DNA of 64,000 bases from Mesodorylaimus sp. YZB2_4 (Eukaryota; Nematoda; Enoplea; Dorylaimida; Dorylaimidae). The position numbers were made by a program, and so were the translations under genes. The stretch covers positions 434,001 to 498,000 of the forward strand of contig JASANH010001283.1 in the NCBI GenBank assembly GCA_030248295.1, read 5' to 3'. Below are positions 22,073-33,041 of the stretch, piece by piece. Under the pieces are notes generated by a model. It was not told where the DNA came from and ran no database searches. It worked only from the letters and a program-made list of their open reading frames with translations. Numbering within the stretch: the stretch's first letter is position 1; each line of letters starts with the position of its first letter.

Positions 22073-22445
22073 ATGTGGCGTTTTCTGTCCAGGCAGAAGC
22101 AGAAAGATTCTGAAAGAAATCTTCCTGATCCAGAGCTTTCCGAGAACCCAACTGAAATCGTTATAGCGTCAGTTTTGGCAGCTTCTCAAGCGACTGCAAG
22201 TAAACGCCGATATTCGTACAATCATTATGACGCCACTTTCCGACACAAAGTGGCCCGATATGCAATTGCAAATGGCGATGGAAATGCGGTTCGAAAATTT
22301 TCAAAATGTTACGGACGTCTTTCGTTCACCTCTTTACTTCGTGGATCTGCCCTTCGACAGACACACACTCCTGCTCTATACGGATCAATTCATGCCACAG
22401 AAACCGGATCAGACAGACAAAGCAGGCATCAAAGGTGTACGGTAG
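22073..22445 (+). pseudogene. ORF with psq/pogo-type helix-turn-helix, frame-disrupted
   Basis: Starting ATGTGGCGTTTTCTG, the frame gives a basic N-terminus, then SYNHYDATFRHKVARYA and GNAVRKFSK, the pattern of HTH domains in pogo/Tc1-like transposases and transposon-derived host proteins (YxxxFKxKVVxYAxxxGNxxAxRKF). Protein-like sequence then continues in a different frame (FRSPLYFVDLPFDRHTLLLY) to a donor-like AAAG|GTACGG at 22439. Either the ORF carries a frameshift near 22310 or it is misassembled. No DDE catalytic domain is visible downstream. The family call is by pattern only. Confidence 0.4.
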
Positions 22446-22873
22446 GCCTAGAGATCGAGCCAAATGCGTCCATGATATTCAGCCCCTCTTTCTATCTTTA
22501 TCGCATGCCGTCATTGATCTCTTCCTTTCCTTTATCGTCATGCTCGTCCTCGATATCCTCGTCGTCGATTTCTCCAATCATCTGATCGGCGGCGGAGGCT
22601 CTGGTGACGCTAAGGACGTGGCGCTCCGACTTGCAAATATCGTGAATAAAGTACCTGTGCACTGCCTGTAGGTCCGACCTGTCTCTAATTGTGCGGTGCG
22701 TTATTTTTCTATTCTCACTCTTCCCCTGCGCAGAAACCCTCTTCCTTTCTTTTTTGCCCCTACCCTCGTACCACCCGAATATACCGACGAACTATACTTC
22801 GCAAACAGTTATGCTAGCGTGCTCACGCGATATCTTTCAATGTCCCCCTATACTGTACAGAGAAATGACCTAG

Positions 22874-23283
22874 TCATATCCTCTTCCCTTCTTTGGCGTG
22901 CATTTCTGTCTCTGACTCATATGCCATTACGACTCCTTTCTCAACCATATCTTTTGGCCTCTCTGCCTGTAAAAACTCCATAAAACTACCAACATCCGCT
23001 TTCAACACTTGTTGTAAATCAATTGTGTGCGCTAAGTCCTGCCCGAAGTACTGCGCGGTTGCAAAGACACGGTTTACAGTCTGGCCTATCGCCATGCTTA
23101 GTGCGAAATCTGTATCTACGTAAATACGCATTAGTTCGTTCCGTGAGCTCACGCTGCACCTGTTCGTTGTCTCGGCACCACATTTAACAATATCTGCCAA
23201 AGACAGGGCAGCGAATACGGTAACCAGCCCTATATTGCTATCGCAGGTGTTGCTTGCACTGGTGTTGTTAATGAGAACTCATC
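22874..23283 (-). CDS. Unknown ORF, probable terminal exon
   Basis: An open frame running from just after a TGA near 23283 to the TGA at 22876. It encodes a mostly helical, soluble-looking segment (ALSLADIVKCGAE, IYVDTDFALSMAIGQTVN, HTIDLQQVLKADVGSFMEF). Amino-acid composition and the lack of low complexity make it look genuinely coding, and there is no ATG near its start, so it is probably a 3' exon. An AG candidate lies near 23263. I do not recognise the family. It lies 3' of Ly6-like gene 2 on the same strand, with a 0.2-kb gap. Confidence 0.4.
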
Positions 23284-23494
23284 CGGAAATTCCTCAAAAG
23301 TTGGCCATATTCACCCTGTCGACATACCAGCCTTAAATTTTTTTACGTTACGCGGAATGAGTCCCCAAATAGAGTTTTAACAACAAACTTTCTCTGAACC
23401 TTCACATACTCCCTTGTATTTGTGTTTGTCAATCAAAGGCAAAGAATCGCACAGAGAAATTATATTTTTGCGTGTAAACATGAGTCTGAAATTT

Positions 23495-26419
23495 TTAATG
23501 AGACAAAATTAGCATCAAAGAATTTATGAAAGAAGCCCATAATCCAAGCTTCGCTTTTGTCAGTCCGCCATCGGCTCCCCCCACAAGGGCAAACGCTTTC
23601 TTCATTTCTTTATCATCATTACACGAGTCTCCAGAATCGCAATAGCATTGCCCGCACTCAGCGACGCTGCCAGAGGTTGTCTGTGACACTTTTTTGCATC
23701 CAGCTTTTTCATTTGGTTCACATTCAAAATGTAAACTGAAAGCCCCGACGTCTAAAAGAGCGTTCAGAGTATTTTCTGACGAAAACTAGTAAAATTAGCT
23801 GCACACTCTAGGGAAGCAGGTATGTTTGACCAAGTAACGTTATTCGATGTTGAGGAGGAGAAGCCATTGCAGATTTGATGTGAGTTCTGACCCATGCAAG
23901 CGAATCGAGCACGTTGCCTCACGATCAATGCAAAGAGTCCTCACAATAAAACTACAGGGCGAAAAGATGGATAAGGTTTGTTGGGGCACGTAATTGTGAG
24001 ATACACAGGTGATGGACCCACATGAAATAAAACTTGGCTAGTAAAAATTTCAAGCCCATGATTTATTGAGCTTTTTTAAGTTCTCTGTGTCTTTATCGCT
24101 AAGCTTGTTTATCTTCACGCCTGGGCTCCTTACCACACAAAAATTCAAAAATTCTTTCAAAATTTTTCATAAAATGCTTTCCAGCATATTTGTAGGATAT
24201 TTTAACCATATCTAAGTACCCGTATATTTTTTCTGAACTTCATATCATTACTGATCGGAGAAGACTTTCACAGAAACCCCTTTCGAAGTAGCTAGGTAGA
24301 TTCAGTTGCTAGTAGATAGCGGGGCCGACATATACCTACTGCACGGGGAATTGGCCGTCGCATAAGTCCCTGGATAGCGCAGCAAACAGGCACCCAACGC
24401 GACTGTACTTTCTACCTGCAGTTGTGGATGCTGCTGCGCATACCCCTACAGCGCAGACGTTGGATTCGCATGTCGAGGCCGCGTTGCAATCCGAATTAAG
24501 AATTTCTTCTTTGTCATTTACGAATCGTACTTGTTCAATGCATTTACGACATTTTAGACTGCTGCACATTTGGCCTATAATGAAAAAAGCAGGAAACACC
24601 AGAATTCTATTCAGCGACCTCTTCTTCAATTAGTCTATGAGCTCGATAAGGATAAATAGTCGAGCTTCCAATAGGAGAAACGGCTTTCGGTCCTTCACCC
24701 TTCCGTGCACAATTAACAATCACCTCTGCTTCTGGGTTTTCAATTTGTTCCAGGCAAAACCCTCCGGCGACACTCGTCGGTCGACACAGTGCCGATCAGG
24801 CCCGGCGATGAGTTAGCCCGAGTCATTCGAGGTCATAGATGGAACTTTTTGGAAGGCTAGACAGCACTTCACAGCAGTACCAGAGAGACAGGAACGGCCA
24901 CAACAAAACACAAAGCGGCTGCTTCGCTGTGGGGCTTACCTATCCATAACATTACTTGTTGTAATACTTGTTAGTAGACTAAGGCGACCTTACTTACCTG
25001 GCCTAGGGCCAGGACTGTGACAGGGAGGTTACGGGCAAGGGCCACAGATATGGTATTTCCCATTTAGGGATACGGTTGGTAAAAATACTTCATTCCAGAG
25101 ACTTTGCGTATGCTTATGCGTATACGCAAAGGAATGCGTATGCGTATTGCGTAATACGCAAATTGCGTACCCCACAAAGTATGCATACAAGTTTAGCGTA
25201 TTGCGTATTTTTTTTCAGTCAGTTCCTAGCCCCAAACTGTGACTAATTATGTACCCTCGACTAAAAATATCAACGATCATAGCAGCTGCAAGGTCATTTT
25301 GGCATGGCAGTACATTTCGCTGCCGCTTATGGCAGGCTGTAAACGTAAAAATAGAAAAATTCCTGTCAGCTTCGATCATGGATTCTTTCCAAGCACTCTT
25401 ATCTCCCACCCAATCGGTGCCTTAATTGTCATGAAAAGTTTCAGCGCGGTAGTTTTTTAAACACTCGTTCAGCGAGGGCGGAAAATGGTGGCGGCGACGG
25501 CTACGAGGGTACAAGGTAATATTTAGCTTTATATAATCCAAAAACCTAGTACAGACTTTGGCTTTGAGGCAGCAGACCTGAATGACTGACCAAGTATCTT
25601 TGACATAACATTATTGACCCTATTCGATGATGAAAGCAAGTCTTTTTCCAGCACTCCGTATTATATATACACCGCTCTGCAGAAGCGCAATTCACTGGCT
25701 GCCCGATTATGTGAAGAAACATGCTGTAGACGCTTCCTTGGCATTTTCCTCATACAGTACGTAGGCTCGCTTTGAGAGGATCATCATTGAGCAACCTCAG
25801 AACTACTAACTAGTGAATCATTTCGCGGAATCGAATACAAATTCCTCCACCCACCCCGCTTGGTCTCACACAATGTACACACACACACACACGTACTGTA
25901 CCTTACTGAGGAGGCTAAATAAATTACCTTAGTAGCAAACTCGCTACAAACGATTATACTTACTTCTTACTGTGAAGCCTGGATAGGGACCAATGCATGC
26001 AAACGCGCAGGGGCTCTTGCGCTAAAAACTTCTCTTTATGCTGGGGGCTTAATATGAGGCTTTCATGAGAGCTTTATTGCGACATTAGGATAATTTAGCT
26101 CAAGCTGCTTATATTGGCGCACCCATTATATATATTGCGTACAAGCCAGTTTGCGTGTGCGTACACGCGTACATCGGTTAGAATGCGTCTGCGAATGCGT
26201 ACGCGTGTACGCATCCAAATCTCAATGCGTAATACGCAAACTTTGCGTGTGCGTATTTTTTACGCAACCAACTGTATTTAGGGTCTGGTTTATTTGCAAC
26301 CAGAGGAGCTAAGATTTTGGAGATCTGGTAGGCAGCAATAGCAGGGAGTAATAGCACAACAGTTTTGTTTCTCCGGCCATCACACCTAGCCCTGTAGAGT
26401 GTGTCAATTTCCTTATTCT

Positions 26420-26467
<48 letters not shown>

Positions 26468-27442
26468 CTGTGTGTCCCCGCATTCTAGCAGACAATAGAT
26501 TCTCGTTGCACACGTACAGGACTCAAATTTGAATATGCTATCTGGCATCTACTAATTTATCATGTTCGGGATCACAATAATCAGGACTAATTGATAATTA
26601 GGTGATTTATTATACATAGTGATAAATGGGTGATCAGAGTGACCAAGGGATTATCAAAGTGAATCAGAGTGATCATTGAGGGATCAGAGTGATCAGTGAG
26701 TAATCAGAGTTATCAGTGAGGGATCAGAATGATCAATGGATTATCAAAGTAAATCAGTGAGTGACGATCAGAGTGATCAGTAAGTGATCGGGGTAATAAG
26801 TGAGGGATTAGAGTGATTAGTGAGTTGTCAGAAGGACAGGGAGTTTTCAGCCTAGGCCTAGTCTAAAAGGAAGAAGCAAGAGCTCCTTCTTTCCTGCTAG
26901 TTTTGTTCTGGCATTCTCATAAGCTTTATTAGTGCCTGCAATCTATATTGGCTTATTTGATGGTATCAACCTGTATGGGTTGTGCTAGATTGAAGCATGC
27001 GGAGCTAATTGCCTTGCTAGTAAGGGCATACACCGCCATAGTAAACAAGATTGAAGAAACTGCAGTTTCTGTATGTTAATAAAGCTTCACCAAAGCTGAC
27101 ACCAAACTTATAATTGTTTAAATGAAGGAGAATAAGTCTTTCTTCTCAAGTTAAATCACATCAGGTGCCAATTGATGGCTGGGGTGGTACACGTGAGACA
27201 ATGAATAATCACACTATGTGAGCAAATAACACCGTAGGTTGAAAGTTAGCAGATAACAAGGCTATGAGAACTTGAACAGGCCAGACCCACGACATTTAAA
27301 GAGAGTAGATTCAATTCTGTCATTTTTCTCCAACCTGGTCAGCTTTGTTCCAGAACAGCTGGCTAAGCAACATTGGTAAAAAATATGCTCGCTTACGTGA
27401 AGACACCAGAATGATAAAGAATAATAACGACTTGTACTTCAT
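23495..27442 (-). CDS. Ly6/ET-module-like secreted protein, gene 2
   Basis: Three exons on the minus strand: 27442-27397, 24574-24416 and 23751-23495 (46+159+257 nt = 153 residues plus stop), all junctions GT-AG and phase 1. Exon 1 is a signal peptide (MKYKSLLFFIILVSS). Exon 2 carries SLKCRKC and four more cysteines. Exon 3 has CGQCYCDSGDSCNDD, the CxC...GDxCN signature, and ends in a hydrophobic tail (GLWASFINSLMLILSH) suited to GPI addition. The 2.8-kb first intron contains a Tc1-like element, a TG repeat and a tandem array. A TTTTAG acceptor 59 nt before the ATG suggests a 5' UTR or trans-splice. Expected to be an extracellular, membrane-tethered protein; its partner is unknown. Confidence 0.75.
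25073..26274. mobile_element. Tc1/mariner-like non-autonomous element rich in TACGCA
   Basis: The left end reads TA|CGGTTGGTAAAAATAC and the right end GTATTTTTTACGCAACCAACTG|TA; a TA dinucleotide flanks both sides (25071-25072 and 26275-26276), as for Tc1/mariner insertions. Both ends carry palindromic clusters of TGCGTATACGCA-type words (25110-25220 and 26130-26265). The centre holds a short CA repeat and no transposase. It lies in intron 1 of Ly6-like gene 2. Confidence 0.6.
26405..26466. repeat. (TG)n microsatellite
   Basis: About 25-30 TG dinucleotides, preceded by GTGTGAGTG. Confidence 0.95.
26625..26835. repeat. Degenerate GATCAGAGTGATCAGTGA tandem array
   Basis: About a dozen imperfect units of 16-20 bp built on GATCAGAGTGATCAGTGAG. 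Unit length drifts, so this is an old minisatellite. Confidence 0.85.
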
Positions 27443-28330
27443 GGCATCCACCAAATGCAATTAATTCTTCGCGGCTGATAACACTAACCAAATTGAAACT
27501 CCTAAAATTGGTGCAACTAAATTTCGTTATCAGCATTTGGTAATTAACTTATGAATCTCGTGCTGACTGTACATAAATTTATTTATCGTTTATTTATGAA
27601 GCGGTCATTGCCGCCAGAATGTAGTTACACACAAGTCTACTGCGCCGCTGCTCGACCTCTTCGCACGCTTTGATTCTCTTTAAGAATACGGTATATTCGT
27701 TTCCTTTAAGTATAGATTCATAGTCAGCAACAGAGCTTAATGATCAGATGATGTGAGATGCCCATGAGTTTCGTTCCGCTCTTATCGCGAAAGCGACTTT
27801 TACTGTACTGCCCCTAAATTTCTGCGCACCATAGCGTCGCCAAAATCCGCGATGCAACAGCATGCTTCTTTGCTAATTATAATTCACACAACAACCCGGC
27901 GGCTAATCTTATCGAACCAGGATTGAAATAAGCGACATTTTGTTGCCGCTAGTCAGAACCAAACAAATTGTAGCAAAGCTCAACTGGCTGTTCTATTGCA
28001 GCGAAGATCAAGAAACACCCACAATAATTCTAGGTTTATAAATGTTATTACAACACAAGCCGTTTTGACTAATAACTTTTTTATTTTCGCACTGTTAGTT
28101 GATGCGAAAGGATTTAAGGCACGTGGGCTGGTCCTATTTTGGTCCTAGTTTGGCTCCGAAACGCTGATCACTGTGTTTTGGATACTTTCAGTTCGGTCGC
28201 GGTTCGGTTTGGCTGCTTGGTCGAAGCTGGCACGCAGCAGTTCCATTTGCGTTGGAATGCTTGGCATGCGTAGGAGAGAATACTACGAACCGAGATTGTC
28301 CGCGTCGATAGTCATCAGTGGTCAGGCTGA
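27443..28330. other. 5' flank of Ly6-like gene 2; otherwise no gene seen
   Basis: The first 100 bases hold the acceptor at 27501/27502 shared with the paralogues. The remainder is AT-rich with no ORF I can support. A weak protein-like stretch begins just after it at 28332 (SQHSDSPPKRSHRDYSPVF) and ends near a GAG|GTTTTT donor at 28469; it is unsupported by any neighbouring exon. Confidence 0.3.
27501..27502 (-). promoter_or_regulatory. Splice acceptor 59 nt upstream of gene 2 ATG
   Basis: On the minus strand AATTTTAG|GAG. The same acceptor and neighbouring bases recur before genes 3 and 4. It is either the end of a 5' UTR intron or a spliced-leader trans-splice site. Confidence 0.5.
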
Positions 28331-28539
28331 AATACTAAATTGACAGACTCATGCTCCCGAGCCGGAGAAAGTCAACATTCTGACTCGCCACCTAAGCGTT
28401 CTCATAGGGATTATTCACCAGTATTTGAAACTTCTTTTGCTGACAGTGTCCCTCATTTTGTACTCGAGGTTTTTTTAAAATTTTTGCCGGTTGTGTATCG
28501 GTGCAGTATAGCACAGTTATGGTTGGTAACAATACCCAA

Positions 28540-28740
28540 TTGGAATGTGTATGTATGTTGTGTACAAATATACAAAAGCTTATAGATGTGTATGTATATT
28601 GTGCAAATACACATTTTGTGTATTTCCAAAGTATTGCATATTTTTTGTATATTGTATATATGGACTAGCCATTCACATTTTGTGTATTTCCAAAGAGCTG
28701 TATATTTTTTATATATTGCATATATTTTGCATATTATAGA
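28540..28740. repeat. AT-rich direct repeat of about 75 bp
   Basis: ACACATTTTGTGTATTTCCA occurs near 28607 and CACATTTTGTGTATTTCCA near 28676, each followed by AAAG and TATA-rich sequence. Two clear units and a partial one. Confidence 0.7.
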
Positions 28741-30370
28741 CCAGCCAACCAGACGCCTAATGCTGAGGGACGATTTTCGCCGGCTAACAACTCGAAACCG
28801 GTTGGACGGTTGGATGCTGTTTCACATGAGCAACCAAAACACGCCAAAGCTGTAGCGCTGCGAGGCTTATATATGAAATGTGATGTGTATACCCCGGATT
28901 GGGTCGGGTATATTCGGGTCGGGTCCCTTCACCCTCGAGTGCGCATAAGCGTTTGGTGATGTGGTAAAACATGAACATGATGGGTCGGGTCACTTTTTTT
29001 GAAAGGCTGGGTGAAACGTGTCAAAAATACAGCAATTTTGCTAGTTTCTACTATTTAGCAGTATTACAATGTTTCGATTCCTTGTATTACAATGTTTCGA
29101 TTCTGCGTAACTTTTAGGAATGTCAGACAAATTGCAAGATGTGACAATGACCGAATTTTCCGAGTAATTTCTGCAAAAAGAAAGGTCCATATCTCAGAGC
29201 TCCTATTAATTGTCTTAGCAACACTGATAAATGGCTGGGACTAGCCATAGTCTGAGAAGGATTTGATAATCTTTGATAACAGGTCATTGGAATATCTGCA
29301 ATCACATTTGATTTCTGAATGTGACAAGTAAAGTCTTGGGACCTGGCTGGAGAAGCCTGCTATTCAGTCTGATTCCAAACCACAAAAAATTGAACAAATA
29401 ATAGTCCCCTCGACCACCATTCACGTTAGTATTGCGAAACAGTTCGCTTGTTCAAAAGTCTTAGTACCTTCCACTCCTCCATCAGTAGCAATGTTATGAC
29501 GAGCCATATGACTCCAGCACAATAGGACTTTGTAAGCAGTACCTTCTGTGACGACTGAATGCACACTCTTGGGTGGCTTAATATCTGTTTAGGTAATTTT
29601 ATATTTAGCCAGTATAGCCTGTCTGATTGCAAAATTTATGCAAGTAGTCAATATTATTTGGATTGCTTAAATCTTGCTAAAGACTAGCAGACAGACTTTA
29701 GTCGCTTTCAGATCTACCAAGGTATTTTTCAAATAATTAGACTACTATAGTCGTAAAGATGAAGGAATGCTGTTTTGGAAGGTGAACTAGGGATAGCAAA
29801 AAATGAAAATTCGGGTGCGTATAATCAAAACCCTTTCATCCTTTTCACATGGTCACCTTTACAGCAAAATCACCGCATATTCCGAGGATTTGTGCAAGGT
29901 TTTTATGTTCGGGAACTTCAGCTGCTATAGCGAATTCGGGTCAACCCGACCCGTCGGGTTCAACCCGACCTGATCCGGTGTCTAGTGATGTGGCTTATCG
30001 TTACATGCCTAAGCCTAAACCCCCCTTCTTCCAACTTTATGTCCATGCTCATGGTTTATAATACCAGCAATGAGCCGCTCGAGGATGAATGGACACATGA
30101 CACAAAACGATTTCCCTTTTCCGCGAGTCACACTCGCTACTAACGATAAGATCAAGCGCCAAAACGCATAGCCCGTGAGTTAGACACTCCCAGCCCACTA
30201 TACAGTATAGGCCACGAGCACAGGGTTACAGGATCCTCTGCTCATTGCCAGGATCAGTCGTCCTGTTGATATTCACGCAGAAAAACCCGCTTATGCTCAG
30301 ACATTTTTCTTAATCTGTGGTTGCGCTTAGCAGAGGCCGAAAAGACCAGCCATTCTAATCGTAAGCCGGA
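28735..30370. repeat. Repeat block: family G copy 1 and family A copy 3
   Basis: 28900-29140 and 29640-29830 match 45170-45430 and 45430-45600 (AAAATACAGCAATTTTGC, then AGATGAAGGAATGCT). 29985-30370 matches 43396-43770 (family A; CACATGACACAAAA, GATCAGTCGTCCTGTTG). 28735-28795 is the inverse of 45060-45115. At 29938 is CGGGTCAACCCGACC, a small palindromic cluster. No gene is seen. Confidence 0.7.
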
Positions 30371-30379
30371 TCTAACAAG

Positions 30380-30716
30380 TGGTCCTCTACGGCGATCAGT
30401 TTTTTTCGGAAAGACATACTGCCGCATGAAAGAGATTTTCATCCTACTATCTGTTTTCTTTCGGAATGTATACGCGGCGGTATGCGGCAACGTGGTGGGC
30501 GTGCATAATGTACAGCAAATTAATTTCGCGGCAAAAAAGTTTCGCGGCTTTCCAATTTTGGCCATGTTCGCCGAAAGAATATTTCGCGGTCCCGTGCTTC
30601 ATCCAACTTTTCTTATTTCGTGGTGCTGCAGTGAGGTTGACGAATTGCCTATCCGAGTTTAGCGCGCGAGCTGACTTGTGTCTGTTTGTGCGCGGCGAAT
30701 GTAACCCTCGTGCCTG
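30380..30716. other. No gene recognised
   Basis: Open frames on both strands overlap each other and none is convincing. TTTCGCGG occurs three times near 30527-30597, suggesting repeat-derived sequence. Confidence 0.25.
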
Positions 30717-30930
30717 GTGGGCCATAACGAGTGGGAGAGAGTAATCGATACTCTCCCCTGGCTGGGAGACGTCAACCCCTCGGGTTGATGTTTCAGCCGT
30801 AGGTAAAGTAGCGAGACCTGACTGCTCCAGTTGGAGACCTTATCCCGCCGTCTTTGGCAGGCCGCCTCCCTCCTACGCCTGCCAGGCTTGGTTATACCCG
30901 GCCAGCCTGGCGCTGTGCACCGTAATACGT
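30717..30930. other. Run of five consecutive short hairpins
   Basis: In order: GGGAGAGAGTA/TACTCTCCC, TCAACCC-CTC-GGGTTGA, CTCCA-GT-TGGAG, GGCAGG/CCTGCC and AGGCT/AGCCT. Such clusters can mark element ends or a structured RNA. CAACCC-GAC-GGGTT recurs near 50767 and 29940, so it is probably part of a repeat. Confidence 0.4.
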
Positions 30931-31499
30931 TCAGACTGATGGTGAGTAATCCGACTGTAGTCAGTCTTGTTTAATGCCTGCTCGTGTGCTCTTGCAGCGT
31001 CATCTCTACATGCTATATTCCTTGACGCTAACAGTTTCAGCAGAGGGGACTTCGTTGTCCTGAAAATGATTATGGATGGAATATTTATTCACGGAGCAGG
31101 CAAAATTCTCTTCGGTCAAAATTGCTCGAAGGAACTGCGCCAATAACGCACGGCCTGACGCGCAATGTTTAGAAATCGAGGGTAGCATTTAGGCTGCAAA
31201 TTTATCAGAGCAAGAGCTTGTTGTTTTTCCGCAGGAGGCTAACGCTTCCATGCAATCGCTTATCAAGCTTGAGCTTTTAACTATTTTGAATGAGGCTTCC
31301 ACACCCAGCCTTAAAGCATGGCTACGCGCAGACAAAGTATCTGTGCTGACCTGGCTGGCAAACATCGAAAAAAGCACAACATGAAGCGCAGCTGTCTTGA
31401 TATTTTCAGTGAAATCCTGTTTTATCCATGTTACAAGTACATTATGATTGCTCTTATCGTTAGTTCAAGCAGAAAGAAAAAAAATACTCACCCGACTTC

Positions 31500-31997
31500 G
31501 TAGAGCAGGGCGAGGCTGCACTGGGCAAACTGGAAAATGCACCGCGTCGATTTTCGGGGACTTGTTTTGAATTCCCGATCCTGATGACGTGAATATCGTA
31601 TTTGGTAGGTTCGATTCCACCTGACTGGACTAAACCACTGCCGACGGGAGCAATGCTGAGATTCTGTTGCTCTCGAGCCGAGCCGCCGGCCGCCTGCCGT
31701 TGGTGTCTTCCACGTCTGCTATCCACGTCTGCGAATGCTTCCGAGATAGCCGGCAATCATAAAAATTGACTGTAGTTATATACGAATTTTAGAGTTTACG
31801 CTATAATCAATAGAAGCCATGTCGCCTCGATTAGCCGACTTGGTTCGAAACGATCGTCGATCGCATGCCTGGCAGTGCATCATACAGAGTCGAATCGAAC
31901 ATCCGAAATGGAGGCGTCTACACGATTTTGTGCCCCCTTGCTTTGAATAGACTAAGCTGCGATTATCCGCTGGATTCTAAAACAATTTTGATCCTTT
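31500..31997. repeat. Interspersed repeat family B, copy 1
   Basis: Aligns with 46176-46670 across its length: GGTAGGTTCGATTCCACC, GGCAATCATAAAAA, GCCGACTTGGTTC, GGCGTCTACACGAT. A B-box-like GGTTCGATTCC is present, but no A box or cloverleaf. The preceding 31006-31377 has two short minus-strand frames of no recognised family. Confidence 0.65.
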
Positions 31998-32345
31998 CTG
32001 GTCGATGATTTTTCGAGCCTTCACACTGAGATGTAAAGGTTCGAAAACTACCGATTTTGAACAACGGAAAGTGCCTTCAAACCGCTTTGACGTGAATACC
32101 CATAATTTTTGAAATTGGGAAGGGAGGACGAGTCACTATGCACAGATTCTTAGATTCGTCATACTTTTTTACTTCTGTCACCACAAGTACTCATACATAC
32201 ATGTAGCCGTGAGGCTACATACATTTGCAATAAGGTCAGTTGCCAGACAACACATGGCTAGTCCAGGCACTATCATTTCGTGTAAAACATGTCCCTTCAC
32301 CCTCGTGTGCGCATAAGCGTTTGGTGATGTGGAAAAACATAAACA

Positions 32346-32545
32346 TCTAGTGTTGCAAATGACGTCGGTTTTTCATTTTGACTTTGACGCTGGCCCCGAC
32401 AATTTTTTGACATTGACTTTGACGGGGGGTGGGGGGTGGGGGCAAAATTCTTTTGACTTCGACTTTGTCTTTGACAGGGCAAAAAAACTTGATTTTGACA
32501 TTGACATTGACTCAAAATTTTAATTTTAAAAAATTTTTACAAAGG
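32346..32545. repeat. TAGTGTTGCAAATGAC element with TTGACTTTGA repeats
   Basis: Starts TAGTGTTGCAAATGACGTC and continues with many TTGACTTTGAC-type words and a G-rich patch. Similar starts occur at 48985 and, inverted, at 37137. The far end is not defined. Confidence 0.55.
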
Positions 32546-32559
32546 CCTCGTGGCTCACA

Positions 32560-33041
32560 TGTCGCTCGCCCGGCATCGACTGAAGTGAACCTTACCAAGC
32601 CTTTCCTCAAAGGCTCACTGAACCGGGCTCACTGAACCGAACCTGAACCATACCGAATTCAGCAGATTAAAACGAACCTACATTAACCTACCGACCTAAC
32701 TAAACCGAATTTCCTGTGTCATCCTACATACACGCATTTCCCATTTGTTTTCTTACTAAGATCTTTGCTATTTTTCTCGCTAAGTCTTCCCAATTTCGTT
32801 GCAAAGATCTTTGTCAGATTTTGAACAGATCTTACTAAGAAAGCCGTGATGCCGACAGAAAGACTTACTACATTATTGCCAAGAGCAACCTAAAATTCTG
32901 AATCTATTTTTTCATATAACTAGTTACTCTACAGTTTTATCTGCTTATTCACTTCATGACGCGGGAGAAAAAAATACAAAAAACCTGCGGAATACTGTAA
33001 AGCAATAATGAAAAACGGAAAGAAGCTCAAATCTGATCGCC
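32560..33041. other. Spacer; contains CTTACTAAGATCTTTGC-type words
   Basis: No ORF is supported. TTACTAAGATCTTTGCTATTT near 32752 recurs at 40674, so this is partly repeat. The last 60 bases are the 3' flank of the minus-strand gene. Confidence 0.3.

Noticed and set aside
26178-26548. Two minus-strand ORFs across the TG repeat
   Set aside because: Poly-Thr-His translation of a microsatellite.
26625-26835. GATCAGAGTGATCAGTGA array as CRISPR or centromeric satellite
   Set aside because: Too short and degenerate, with no spacers; an ordinary minisatellite.
31600-31625. tRNA-like GGTTCGATTCC in repeat family B
   Set aside because: The T stem has two mismatches and the second copy at 46270 has diverged further; no tRNA fold.
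31460-31756. Minus-strand ORF of 98 residues
   Set aside because: It lies wholly in repeat family B, and the second copy at 46176 does not keep the frame.
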